Below are positions 51,538 to 64,000 of a stretch of DNA of 64,000 bases, piece after piece. Under the pieces are notes generated by a model. It was not told the DNA's origin. It searched no databases and was given only the letters and a program-made list of their open reading frames with translations. The first letter of the stretch is position 1. The number at the start of each line of letters is the position of its first letter. Both the position numbers and the translations under genes were made by a program. Source of the DNA: Smittia aterrima (taxonomy: Eukaryota; Arthropoda; Insecta; Diptera; Chironomidae); the NCBI GenBank assembly GCA_033063855.1, contig CP093831.1:7130001-7194000 (forward strand), in the 5' to 3' direction.

Positions 51538-54500
51538 ATGGCAAATTTAAATTTCACGTTTTTGAAGAAAATTAATTACAAAAAAGTTGGCATTGCCTCC
51601 ATCGTTTTGCTGCTGTTGTCCATTCTTTTAGGATTCGTGCCAAAGCTTCTGAGGAGCCAATTGCGAAAAGTAAAATGAAAAAAAATAAGGAAAACACTTT
51701 TCAAAATTGATTTTCGCTTAATAAATATTTACTCCACAGAAACTGGTCTTGACTCCTAAAAGTGAAATCCGAGAGATGTGGACCGCCGCACCCTTCGCTG
51801 TGACTTTTAAAATCTATGTGTTCAACGTTACTAATCCGGATGTTGTCACGCGTGGAGGAAAAGTTTGTTTTTCTAAATAATTTATATTTCCACATCATCT
51901 CATCTGAGGGAAGATCATGAATTACGAAATATTTCTTGTGGTCTTTGCGAAATGAGACTAAGCGGATTTTTTCTGCTCTGAAAGCATTAAAGTTTGTGAT
52001 TCAAGCTTTCGTGTTTCAAAAATGTTTTTCTTGAAATATCATATTACGATAAAGTTACGATTAGATTTTAATGCGATAAAAGAATCAATTTATCATGAGA
52101 AGCGAAGAGATAAATGGAATTTAAATTTTATATAAAATATTTTTCCCCAGCCGCATGTCGAACAGATTGGTCCTTTCGTGTTCGAGTAAGTCAAAATATT
52201 TTCCGGGTGGCTTATAAACTTTTCTATTAAATCGTTTTTTGTTTTCACATTGACAGTGAATGGAAGACGAAAACTAACTTAGTCGATGACGAAGATGCCG
52301 ATACTGTTACGTTCGATATGGTCAACACATTTATTTTCCGTCCCGACCTTACAAAAGAAGCTTCAGGATTGACTGGAAATGAAATTGTCACGATGCCTCA
52401 TCTGCTGATCATGGTAAGTGAGCATTATTAAAGAGTGGGATTTTAATTTGAAATTGAGTGCAACGAAACAGTTTTGAGTGATTTAGGAAATTTCCTAGAA
52501 ATGAAAAAGTTTTGCATTGAGTTGTCAGTGACAACTTGTTACATGAACGTGTGTAAAGTTATTACATTTCAATATTGTTTAAGCTTTAATTATAACACTC
52601 TGTCACATTCAGAATAACCAACTTTTCGTGAAATTTCACTTATATTTGAGCTAAGTGTTTGAATTGGTTTTCATCGGAAATTAATTTTAATAACTCAATT
52701 TCAAAGCAACTGTTAACCAAAGCTTTCAAAGTTAGAAGCACTCGATGTTCTTTTGAAATTTATAAACTTCGAGAACATTTGTTTTCCGCCCCACGTCGCT
52801 TCGCTTGTGATGAAATCAATTAAGCTCATTGCTCTTTAAATAACAATTTTCTACTCTCGCAAATTGTTGTCGAATTGATATTTATCGCTTGAACATGCTA
52901 CGATTAGGGCGGATTAATTGCCGTTCAACGGGACAAAGCTCCCTTACTCGGTCTCGCAATGAAAGCATTGACACAAATATTCGAGCCGAAAACTCCGTTT
53001 TTGACGGCACGAGTGATGGATATTCTATTCGATGGAGTTGGTATCGATTGCAGTTCCAATCAATTTGAGGCTACGACATTCTGCAGCGCAATGGGAAATG
53101 AAAAGGCCATTAAAGTTGTAAACGACACGTATCTCACTTTCTCAGTGTTGGGAGCGGTAAGTTGTACGTCAAAATGTAAAATGTCACAAAGCTGAATTAA
53201 AAATTTATTTTGACAAGGCCAACGCAACTAGTATGGGTCGCTTTGAAGTGTATCGTGGAGTAAAAGACATTATGCAATTGGGTGAGGTTGTTAAGTTCAA
53301 TGGCGAAGAGGAGGTCGACGCTTGGGATGGTGACTGCAACAAAATTGTTGGGACAGACAGCACGATGTATAAAGAGAAATTGCTATAATGCGTTCATTTG
53401 AATTTATTGCACAAAACTTTCTCCCGTAGCTTCGCGCCGTTTCACAAAAAAACGGATATTTTGTATGCCTTCGCTCCAGACCTTTGTCGCTCATTAGGTG
53501 CCGAATATCATCGCCCATCATCATACAATGGCGTGCCAACCGGATTTTACTCCATTGACTTTGGTGACATAAAAGTACGCGGCGAATTTGATTCTCTTGT
53601 GGCCTGTGGGAGCCATTTATGGAAGAGCAAAATGAAAAAGTTTTGCTTGAATGAAACTTCCGCATGCCACAAAACTTCATTATGGTATAATTGATAAGCA
53701 AAGGTTTTCGGTAGCACTGAGTGGAATGCGAATGACAAAGCAAACTCTTGTCGATATAAAATTTCATGACATTTCATCCTTCATTTGAATTAGAGCGATC
53801 CGAGCCAACATTGCTTCTGTCGTGACCAGGACAAGACCAAATGTCCACCGAAGGGAACGTTGGATTTGTAAATCAATTATTTCGGTCCTTTGACCAATTT
53901 CGTGAGTAATCCGATAAATTTTTGTCCTTTGTGTCTAGGTATCCTTGTGTGTCAGCGCCGTTCATTATTTCGAAGCCTCAGTTCTACGGTGCCGATGAAT
54001 CATTATTCAAAAACTTGGATGGATTGACCCCGAATGCGGAGGAACACGACATTTTTCTCCATCTCGAAATGGCAAGCGAAGTCTATTCGGGTCTAACTTT
54101 TCAGGATGATTTATTTTCTTTTTCCATTTGTAATCAGATTTCATCAACTCCGCTTTCGGCAGCGAAACGTTTACAATTTGCACTTGATATGGAACCAGTA
54201 GAAAAGTTTGACCTCATGTCCAAACTGCCTCATACGATTGTTCCCTTGCTTTGGGTTGAGGAATCGGCGCATCTCAACAAAACATACACGAAGCTCTTCA
54301 AAGCACTCTACACGTAAGTTTCATTTATGAAATAGGTTGTTGTAGTTGTTTGAAGGTTATAGGGGTAGACACTCGGCAATTGGCGCATGATGTAAATTTA
54401 TTCTCATGTTAAACTTTAGAACTCAAATATTCATATTTAGCAGCAGATAACTATGATTTCATCAAAAATGTTTATAAATTAAATTTAAAATTCATCGAAA

Positions 54501-54796
54501 CTCTCACACTCATCTCTAAAATCTCATTTTTATTCGTCAGGGTTTTGAATATTAATTCGTTTATCAAATATTCCGGATTGGTTCTCGGCTTTATTGGATT
54601 GATTTTTACTGCATACAGAATTTATGATGATCACGCGAACAAACAAACAACGCCAGTGCCGTCAGCTCCTGCTATCACAGAGCAACCGGAAATAAAACAA
54701 AAGTCAGCTGAAGTGAAGGGAAAAGCTGAAGCAAACGGCAAAGCTAAGTCAGCTCGCATCTCTTCAAGTTCATCGTTGCAAACTGAAAAGTATTAA
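51538..54796 (+). CDS. Snmp1: Sensory neuron membrane protein 1 (SNMP1), CD36-family receptor
   Basis: Exons: 51538-51669, 51740-51862, 52151-52185, 52257-52413, 52908-53156, 53218-53366, 53430-53574, 53794-53867, 53939-54071, 54138-54313, 54541-54796; 542 residues. SNMP1 is a CD36-type protein in the cilia of pheromone-sensing neurons that passes lipophilic ligands to odorant receptors. Two membrane helices (about 17-38 and 464-484) bracket a large lumenal domain. SNMP1 hallmarks include [32 protein letters not shown] sequence, [44 protein letters not shown] and PLLWVEES. The match to moth SNMP1 is stronger than to other CD36 proteins. The intron 54072-54137 would be GC-AG, 66 nt and in frame; if retained it adds 22 residues. 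The C-terminal tail, about 58 residues, is Lys/Ala/Ser-rich and longer than I expect for the family. Confidence 0.92.
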
Positions 54797-57618
54797 AATA
54801 ATTTATTTAAATTATGTCAAGGAGTCGCTGAAGCTTCTCGACTTTGTATTTCATTCAACCGCCCACCGTCTGTTACTTTCCCATTTCTCATTTGTTGGGC
54901 TCTCAAATATGCAGGAGAAAAGCGAACAAAACAAGCGAAACACCGCATACCTTGTCTCTCACATATGTTTTCGCAACCAGCAAATTAGTTTAGTAAGCAA
55001 ACAAAAGCTGAAACTCAACTCGAGCAATTCAAAGCTGAATCGCACTGCACTCTCGCTCGGATGAGCGAAGCGGAAGAGGGAACAAGCTCACATAATTTAT
55101 TTAATTTGGCATTAATCCATTAAGTCCTTAAGAGAACAAAATTTTTGCCTCCGTTTTTCGAAATTTAATTTATCTTCAAATCTTAATGTGCTATAATTGT
55201 ATTTTCAAATCGAGCTCTCTATCTTAGACATTGCTTGTGCTGAGCTCGGGGAGGCATTTATTGTTGTGATTAATGGATACGTGAACCGCAATTATCAATG
55301 TTTGAGTGGAAGGAAAACTAAATTTAATGTTCTAATTTGTTCGGTTAGTTGATAAGAGTTCGGGTCAGTGGAGAAGTGAACAATGCGATTTCACATTGTG
55401 AGAGTCCTTTCTGGATACGACTCTGGTTCATTGCACGTATCATCATCAAACGATAGATATGCTAGAGATTAAATGCGAGGGTTTAGCAACAAACAAATGG
55501 CAAACAATAAATAAAATTTTAACCAAACTCTGATGATAATTTATTTTTGGGCTCGTTATTGATCCCCACGCTAGCAATTGGATCGAAAAACAGCGAAGCT
55601 CGACTCAATAATGGATTGGAAATGATAATTAATGACGAGAGCTTTTTCGATTCGAGCAAATTGAATACAAAACTGTCACTTCCGTTGCGGAAGACGCGAG
55701 TAAAACTCGTAATAATTTAGCAGCGAAATGCTTTTTGAGCTCTATAAACCATCAATTGTCGGATTTGCTGTTTATTTATCGCGAACACAAAACGCTTTTA
55801 CTTCTCTCCCCCCCCTGCTCTCTCTTCATCCCCTTCTTTGCTTTCACTCAACATACAAATTTTACGCCGATTCACGCCAAATCAACATTTCTTCAACTTG
55901 CTCAGTCGAAACTTTGCAAACTTGTATCGATTTTCCGCCTAAGTATCGTCGAGTTATAAGACGAAGAAGAAAACGAGGCTGAGGTGAGAGCTGAATCAGA
56001 TTTTGAACGAACGCATATCAAGCGAAATCGAATAAATTATTCATGTCATCATTTCAATCTGATTTGTGACATGCAATTTAGTGATTCGCTGAGAATAGAA
56101 TCGGCACGATGAAAGGCAACGGCAGAAGCAAAAGCAGCGACAGCTTAACGAGTGAAGTTTCAACATTGTTCTTGGTCTGGTTTGAATTGTGTTGATAAAA
56201 AGCGATTCCAGAGTATCGCAAGATTTGATTTATTGTTACGCTCGGACGATTGCAACGAAGCAAAAATCTCGGAAACCTCTTCTTATTCATATTCAATTAT
56301 TTATAGATTGCTGCAGCATGTTGACATCAAGGGCGTGTTTGGATTGTTAGTCACACAAATTCTTAAATCCAATCAAGCGGTTGAAAGGATCAAAGACTTT
56401 TGAGATGCGACGTCTGTTTCTTGAAGCTATGAATAAGTAACTTTATAAGAAACTGTTTTGGGTTGAGACGAGAGCTTCGTGGGAGATGAATCGTAACCAA
56501 ACCCTCGTTGACCTCTTTGACAAAAGCTTCCGATGATTCCATTTTTCCTGTTCAACATCCCTCGACTCGACACGGCTCATTCATGCATAAAAATATTGAT
56601 GGAAATTTCCTACATCGATCTCTGCTGTTAAATAAATTGGAAATTTTTTTTCTTATCAATTCGAAAATCTCAGGCGACAAAAACAAACAACTTAACGACA
56701 TCGTTCGCCTGGGGAATATTTCCTTTTTTTTGCTCTTTTAAATTAGATTGCTGGAGCAAACTTAATTCATTGAAATGTTGCGAAACTTTCCGGAAGGGAA
56801 GACCTAACCGCCGGCATTAGCCGAAAATTTCTTTCACACGCCAAATGTGTCCGAAAATTTCGAAATCTCGACTTAAAGATTTAGAGCAAACAAAAGTTTT
56901 GTTGTTTGTAGCCGTTAGGCTTCTCGTCACAAGCATGTTAAGGCTTTCGATTTAACGCCGACTTGTTCGTTTATGTTTGAACACAAAATTTTACTGCTGA
57001 GTCTCTTGCTCTGTCCAAATTAGTTCACAGGCATGCTCTTCGAGCAGGTGCAAACATTTTAAATTCTCGAGTGATCAGCAGAAATGTCAAATGCCCTTTT
57101 CTAGAAAATTTATTACGAACAGTAACCAGAATCTTATCTTAACGACTTCAAATGTGAAAAACGTGGTCTCAATACTAAACTTGCTACCATTGCGAGAATG
57201 CATCGGGTTTTCAAAAAGGGCGGCGCGGGTAGGGGAGTTCGTTTAAGATAAAAAGCTTTCATGTATCGTTCTATTCTCTTATCGACTTAAACGAAAGTCT
57301 TGTCTAAAAATCATTCAATTCTTTTTTATTCTCCTTGCTCATAAATTACATTTTTCTCAAGCCATAAAGTATCCGGTAGGGACAGAATCGAGACTTTAAC
57401 TACATCGCTGGCTACAACTCAAACATCGCTTTATCTTGTTTGCACAATGATATGTTCTCATATCTTGCCTTTACTCTTCGAAGCATTCACTTGGAAAATC
57501 TATATGGATACAGTGAACTGACCACTCCAGCTCTCTTGCAAAGCTTTCATTTATCAAACGTTCGTACGTTATCTGTCTGGAGAAAGAAAAATATGAAATC
57601 GTAGTTGAGCGGTGTTTG
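54797..57618. other. 2.8-kb intergenic region between SNMP1 and BBS5
   Basis: No credible coding exon. A short GC-rich patch (near 57220-57240) is unusual for the local composition. SNMP1 3' UTR lies at the left; I saw no canonical AATAAA close to its stop, only ATTAAA overlapping the stop codon. Confidence 0.5.
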
Positions 57619-57632
57619 GTTGTCCAGGCAAC
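57619..57632 (+). promoter_or_regulatory. RFX X-box upstream of BBS5
   Basis: The 14-mer GTTGTCCAGGCAAC fits the X-box pattern RYYNYY-N(1-3)-RRNRAC at every position and is nearly palindromic. It ends 59 bp before the BBS5 ATG, the usual distance for X-boxes of ciliary genes controlled by RFX factors (DAF-19 in worms, Rfx in flies). Confidence 0.8.
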
Positions 57633-57691
57633 GCACGATGGCATAAACAAAACGGAAAATTGAATCTTAGAAGAAGGAAAATTGTCTCGTA

Positions 57692-59085
57692 ATGGCAAAT
57701 CGAGTGTGGGAAGACCGAGAAATAAAATTTGATGTTGCCAATGTGTAAGACAGATAAGTAAATTACTTTCTGAATAATGTCATAACGAATTTGTTTCTTT
57801 ATTCAGCCACAAGAAGCTTCATAAAGGAGAGAAAATTTTAGAAATAATTGAATCAGTTGAAGATAGTAAAGGAAATGCAGGCGACATCGGAAGGATTATT
57901 ATTTCCAACTTGAGAATAATGTGGTTCTCCTTGACCAACCCAAAATTCACGCTGTGTAAGTTGAGCATTTCATGTCTCCGGCATATGGTGACAGTCGTCA
58001 GTTCAAATACAAAACGAATGTCATCTTGTTCGGAAAGTCTCTCATTCTGTTGTTTGTTTTATGCTATTCAGCCATTGGATTCTTCACAGTAGTGACTATG
58101 AATACGAAGAGTGTAGTCTCTAGGCTACGCGGAAGTACAGGTAATTGAATGGTCGGTTTGTAGTTGCATAGATAAGTTCATTTTCACATCACAATGCATC
58201 ACTTTATCGATGTTTCTCAACATCACTTGCATTAACGAAATCCTTCTCATTCATTTTTAGATGCGCTCTATATCCTAACATCTACAACGAAGCAACGATT
58301 CGAATTTATCTTCACTGATTATGGCACAAGCCCGACACATTTCTCGCCGGTCTTTGAAATCTACAAAAGCTATCAATCCACATCGCTCTATCGGGAATTG
58401 AAATTGCGTGGCGCAATATTGACAGATGGACAATTAAGCATCTTGCCACAGGAGCAGGTTTACAAGCAATTGAACGGCGTGTATAATTTATCCAGCGATC
58501 AGGGCAATTTAGGGGTTTTTTGCATCACAAATATTCGATTGGTTTGGTGGGCAGATTCAAACGAAAGCTTCAATATTTCGTTGCCGTACATGCAGATGGT
58601 AAACCTTCGAATTCGCGAATCAAAATATGGATTAGCACTCGTCATTCAAACAGCTCAAACTGCGGGAAATTATGTTCTCGGCTTCCGAATCGATCCACAT
58701 GAAAAATTGCATGAAGTCTACAAAGAGCTCTCATCATTGCACTCCGTCTATAGCGAATCTCCAATTTTCGGAGTAAATTATGATGTGAAAATGAAGGTAA
58801 ATGCATGAACACAATCTGTTCGCTTCAGTAGACAAAACGCTTTGCTTTAAATTTCAGGAAAAGGACGACGTCCCATTGAGAATTGATGACATTCCTGAGA
58901 TAGATAATGCAGCATCGAGTGAAATTAACTGCAAATTTACCGCATATCTTAGTGAAGGAGACATTGAGGAACGACGAGAACCTTTCTACTGTAAAGAACT
59001 GGGTTTTGCCATGGAGAAGCTTCGGGATGGTTACACGATTAAAGATTTGTGGAATGTGATGGGAAGTGCAAGCAACGGAAAATGA
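57692..59085 (+). CDS. BBS5: Bardet-Biedl syndrome 5 protein (BBS5), BBSome subunit
   Basis: Exons: 57692-57744, 57807-57955, 58072-58140, 58261-58796, 58858-59085; 344 residues against 341 in human. BBS5 is a BBSome subunit with two PH-like (GLUE/DM16) domains that bind phosphoinositides at the ciliary membrane. The start MANRVWEDREIKFDV matches the human ALWEDRDVRFD segment. First PH-like domain, about 30-125: KGEKILEIIESVEDSKGNAGD, NLRIMWFSL, RLRGSTDALYILT. Second, about 155-265: LPQEQVYKQLNGVYNLSSDQG, ITNIRLVWWAD, SKYGLALVIQTAQ, YVLGFRIDP. The C-terminus (EPFYCKELGFAMEKLRDGYTIKDLWNVM) is the conserved BBS5 ending. An X-box precedes the gene. All joins keep phase and restore family motifs, so the model is firm. 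Confidence 0.97.
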
Positions 59086-59190
59086 AAATATTTTTACTCC
59101 ACTTCCTTTGTATCGAGAAGTATTCGACAATAGATTTTATTGTACATCTGAGCGAATGATTGCAGGAAGCGCACACAGAGAGCTTTTGAA

Positions 59191-59196
59191 AATAAA
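59191..59196 (+). promoter_or_regulatory. Poly(A) signal of BBS5 (AATAAA)
   Basis: AATAAA 105 bp after the BBS5 stop codon, the first canonical signal downstream. Confidence 0.65.
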
Positions 59197-62100
59197 TAGA
59201 AATGTTTGCAGAGAAATGTGTTTTCTTGTATTGCCATTCAGATTCTTCCAAGTTGAGTTTATTTAGTTTTTAAATTTTGTTTTGTATTTCTCTCATGCCA
59301 CACAAATTGTGCAGGAAAATCAACATGACTCTCGAGGCAAGTGGATCGGGCGACTGATAGAAAATCCTTCAGAGACTCATCTCGTTGTGAAGTTGAGATC
59401 TGTTGCATAACGATCAAGCTTCATAATGCTCATCATCATCGCTATCGCACTCTCGTTTCAGTGCTCTCGTGATTCAGTTGACGTGAAGTATTTCACTTAC
59501 TGACGATTGACAGGCATAATGGCCCTTAGCGTATGTCGTATGACGTAACACGTTCGCTTTCAAAAGTCGGATGATGACAGCTACTTCAAAGAGCTCTTTG
59601 TTTCATTGATCTATGTAACAGCTGATTCATGGATTGAAAAAAGAAAAAGCTTCATCCATAAGCCAATGTTGAATTCTAAATAGGAAAGTTTTACTGGCGG
59701 CATATTCGCTCCAGCTCAATCTGCTCATTCTCCACTTTTGAAACTCGACTCAGCAATTTTGATTTGGGTTACATTCATAAATTTCACGGGCTCTTCCACG
59801 AAAGATTGAACGTTGCCGAAAATAAAAATCCTCCAATGAAAAACTAAATAATAAATAAATTGAAGCTTAATGGATTTCAACAGCAAATTTTCATCGACAT
59901 CATTTTTCACATCGATTACCACTTCAGTGATTAATCTGCGAGATTTACGAAGGAAAATTTATGACAAAGGACCCATAATTACTGTTGATTTATTCATGAA
60001 GACAGGAGAGGAGGTAGAAGAAACCCAGAGCATCGAACTACGGCAGCCGATGTCAACACCGAGTTGAGCTTTGAGTGTGGAAATAATTTTCACGCATGAG
60101 TTATTAATATTTCATATCAATGTTAAATGTTGGCTCCGAGGGGGGAAAACCTGCAATGCTCTTTAAAGAAAAGCAGAGAAAGGTGGTGTTTGAATATTTT
60201 GCAAGAGGAATATGACATTAATTGAAATTTATGCTCGAATGGGAATTGCTAGACGATTCGTTCTTTCACCTTCGAAAGAGTATCGAAAAATTCTTTCGCT
60301 CAAATTTCTATACCTTTGGGTCCAGAAGAGGTTGACAGACAGGTAAGGGAAAGGCATAGCAAAACAAATAATGATTAATGTTTGATTTGATTTAAGACTT
60401 AATTAAATTTTCTCGACTTTTCGCTTCCGTCGACTAACGAACATTTCCGCTGATTCCTTCGTCATCATTATGATTTCCTATTAAGGCCAAGCACGTAATT
60501 AAAAATTGATTTCAAGCTGTTAATTATATTGAAATTAATTGGAATCGACTGATACATTTGCCGTAATTTTTCACCGTCAGCGGGTAGAGAATAATGCACA
60601 GCGACGTCATGCATCGCTTGACTTAATTAAATTACAATAAAGAAGCTTTCACGACTCTTGATGTAGCTCCGGACTTCCTACGCTTGAGTGAAGGAATTTC
60701 TATGCTCTTGTTGAAGCTCTCATCAACACCTCTCGATTCACTTTTACATGTGAAACTGTTTCATAAAAAAGGTGAAATTGCTTTAAAAAGAATTTTCAAT
60801 TTTTCTTCTATTTTTAGTTAAAAAACATGACATCATGTGCTTTCAATTTGGGAGATCCGAAATAAAATGCAAACCAGTGCCGTTGCTTCAGTTTGAAGAA
60901 ATAAATTTATCCTGACAACCTCCATCACTGAATTTACGAAAGCTTCGTTCACAAGATGAATTTATTCAATCTATTTTTAATTAGATTCCTCTCTACTCGA
61001 ATGACACATGCTTTGCTTTAGAACTCTCCGTTTTATCTAATTCAATCTTAAAGAAATTTCTTCAAGTTCCTTCCGTTTTGATTGAGCAATAATCAAAGCA
61101 CAATTAACTCGACGTATATCGTTGAAGTGAACTCAATTATTCGTAATGGATTTTCTAATCAAATTAGGAGGCAATTCATTGCGCTTTATGAAATTTTACT
61201 AGCGAGTAAAAATTTTATTTTACGTCGCCGTTATGTTTAATGTTTGTAATGCGTCGCTTATGAGCATGAAGTACAGAGTGAGATTCATTGCAAAGCAAAT
61301 ACGTAACGATGATCTCATCCTGTGATGTTGATTTAATCTTCACGCTCTAGCCGCCATCCGGTTTGACTTCTGATTATAATTCGCGCGTGTTGTGTGCGAA
61401 AGAGCTTTTCAAAGAACTTTTTTACAGCTCTTTATCTCATTTAGAAATCTCATTAAAGATTGCCTTAAAGCTTTTAATTTGAGCGGAAGGTGAGCAGCGT
61501 AAAATTAATGATTTTCCTTTGAAACTTTTTCCACGCCTTTCACGTCTTTGCTGCTTTCATCGAGCGAGATAATAATAATCTGAACAAGTTAGAAATGAAA
61601 GGTTCTGCATCTCTTGTTCAACTTATCATTACTCAGATGCATCTTGATGATAGTCGTTCTTTCTCAGACCGAATTAGCTTCATCCAAATCACAAATATTT
61701 CTATGCTCGTATAAAGCATCGAAGCAAATAAAAATGTCATTTAATTGAATGGAAAATTGAATTTGAATTAATGTTGCATACCAAACTCTCGACAACAATG
61801 CGAGAAAGTAGAATAGTCGAAGTTCCGATAATTTATGGTTTTATTTTATTTTTATTTTCATTTCTCAATGAAAAATTTTAATACTGAAAGTTTCGAATAC
61901 AAAAATACCTTTGGGGACGATGGAATGTTAGTCACACACAAGGGAAGCTCCCGGAAGTGAAGCAAAAGGTTTGCCGCTATGAAACTGAACAAGCTTTTGA
62001 AGAGGGATTAGTCGGAATTTTCATAATCCAAGTGTGATTAAAACTTTGAGAGCTTTCAATTAGTCGAAAGCTTTCTCACGTCACTCATGAACTTCCCTTG

Positions 62101-64000
62101 AAATTTGAATGATTGAGATGGACACGAATTAGAGGAAATCCCGCATGTAATCAAATTAAATGTATGTCTCATGTAAAATTCTCTGACAACTTTCCGAAAT
62201 AAATTCACAGTGAAGTAACTTTCTCGTCCTTTTGTTAGTGTGAGAAACGAGAAACTCGTTTTTTGTCATGTCGAACTTGTTCTAGTCGCTTGTAATTGCT
62301 AAACTGAATTTCCCAGTCGAAAATTTTTGCGGTCGAGTTGGGAAGCTTTGTTAGGTGGCACAACCGCAAGTGGCTGTGAGAAATTCTTCAAATTCTAGTT
62401 TTTCAATCGACAAAAACGTCGAAATAAATTCTACAAATTGATCATGTAAACGTTTCAGCCACAATTCGTTACTAACGAATTATAATCAAGTTTCACAATA
62501 AAATTGCATTTTACATTGAAACATCACAACAATAAACGTTTGCGTAAGTTCACTCGAAATTAATAAGCGTTTGCGGATTGTTTTTGAAGATTTATATTTC
62601 AGAGTTGATTGATTCAATTTTTTGCGTTTGATGTGTTGAAGCTTATCACCATCGCTACTATGTGAAGTTATTGATAAAAAAAATCGTGTGGAAAAATGTG
62701 CTCGTAATTCTGAAAAGACTATTTTTGAATCGGATTTCCAATTGGCAAAGTTTATAATTTTACTCAAAGTTTGTTGGATTAATGTTCGCGGAAGTTCGAC
62801 GCGATATATTCTACTGAAACCTATGAGCGAAACATTTTCTATTTTCTCTCGTTGCTCGGCGGATTAAAAAACTAAATGCAAATAGTTGAATGGAACAACG
62901 AACTCCATTGAACAGGAAAGTTTTCTTTCTCCCTGCGAAAATCTGAAACTTTCTCTTGAATCACAACAACTTTTGCTTGCGATGAGAAGAAAAGCTTTTT
63001 GTTAGTGCAAACTAAACTTTGTAGTATGTGCACTGGAAATTCAGGCATAAACTTCCTTCGCTCTGTTTGTATTCTTGTTTAAAGACTAAACTCTTCTCAC
63101 TGAGAGAATTTTCTAATTTAACTTCAAAACCGAATCGCCAAAAGTTTTTCTTTGCTCAACTCTCGAGACTTCAAAAGAAAGAAAATGTTTAATTGAATTA
63201 GAGAGATCAGCAAAGCTTCTTCAACTCTACTGATGCTTTAGAGTTCACACTAAGACCGAAAGGTGTTTCAAAACGAATTGAATGGAGCGTGATGGAGCGA
63301 GGCAAAAGTTCTGCAACTTGTTGCTTCCTCATCCATGAATTATTTAAATCGATTCGTCCCTTTTCTTTCTGATACATTCCCAGCTCACTAATCGTTGTGT
63401 CGTCAACCTTTTCGAAGGTAAATCGAAATGAAATCAGTGGTAAGAGGCTCTTAGGTTGGACACTGATGAAAAAGCCGTTTGTTGTTAGATTTCCGGTAAT
63501 TCTTGGAAGCTCCTTTCATACCTTCGAAAAGATAGCACACATTTACCTTAATGCGCTTACAAGTCGTTATGACGTGTACGTATTGAAATTGTTCATTCAA
63601 TGAGCCGAAATAATCTTTGATATTGTACGAAGAAAATGATTCGAGGTCCCGTCGTGGAATGCTCTTACAATAATTCAACCCTTAGAAAGATTTAGGGCTT
63701 TAAGTTGACCTTCAACATAATTTCTAAAGCTTAGTTGAGGAGCAACAACATCTTTTTTTATCCAGTCCTGATTGGGGCTCTTCTAAAAAATCTCAAGCAG
63801 AAAAGCCGGGCATTTACTTAAGTGAAACGTGCTGAAAGTTCCTTTCCTTCACGATTTTAAGAGCAAAAAAATATGAACAAAAGAACAAAAGGAACGAGTC
63901 AAATGAACATCTCAAACCGCCGAGAGAATGACGTTTCTCTGTTTTATGGTGATCATTAGCGAGGGAAATTTGCAGACAAGGGAAACGCCAAAAAGAATAT
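59197..64000. other. 4.8-kb gene-poor region at the right edge
   Basis: Only short frames of random character (for example 59870-60067 plus and 62486-62767 minus). No domain, RNA gene or repeat family was recognised. Confidence 0.5.

Noticed and set aside
59870..60067. 65-codon frame downstream of BBS5
   Set aside because: Short, no recognisable motif, not linked by phase to any other exon.

Overview
The window is nuclear DNA of an insect, most likely a dipteran of the nematoceran (midge or mosquito) type. Genes are split by short GT-AG introns, mostly 50-80 bp, with AT-rich flanks and AATAAA poly(A) signals. Neto, SNMP1 and an RpS4 of typical insect form point to insects. The species cannot be fixed from sequence alone. 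There are no rRNAs, clear tRNAs, CRISPR arrays or intact transposons.

Layout. Positions 1-19,650 are a dense block of housekeeping genes: nibbler/mut-7-type exonuclease (+), RTEL1 helicase (-), IWS1 (+), RPP40 (-), RpS4 (+), SPT16 (+), an intronless leucine-rich-repeat gene (-) and a small four-helix membrane protein (-). The pairs nibbler/RTEL1 and IWS1/RPP40 converge, with poly(A) signals so close that their 3' UTRs should overlap. The pairs RTEL1/IWS1 and RPP40/RpS4 diverge from promoters of roughly 100-300 bp. From 19.6 to 64 kb the layout is sparse: a PDIA5-like disulfide isomerase (-, 25.5-27.5 kb), Neto (+, 38.0-44.4 kb), SNMP1 (+, 51.5-54.8 kb) and BBS5 (+, 57.7-59.1 kb), separated by 3-10 kb in which I see no convincing gene.

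How the genes relate. The left block serves small-RNA trimming, genome maintenance (RTEL1), Pol II elongation through chromatin (IWS1, SPT16/FACT), and ribosome and RNA processing (RpS4, RPP40). The right block is neuronal or sensory: Neto (glutamate-receptor auxiliary subunit), SNMP1 (CD36-type pheromone co-receptor of olfactory cilia) and BBS5 (BBSome ciliary trafficking). BBS5 has a clear RFX-type X-box 60 bp before its ATG.

Most notable points: a nibbler protein that carries a Mut7-C domain; a PDIA5-like protein with four rather than three CXXC thioredoxin domains; an in-frame 66-nt GC-AG intron candidate in SNMP1; the BBS5 X-box; a furin-type site before CUB1 of Neto; and hairpin-rich RpS4 introns that might host H/ACA snoRNAs. 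Exon joins were worked out by hand from splice signals and reading-phase continuity. No transcript data or database search was available, and I saw no strong sign of a wholly undescribed system.
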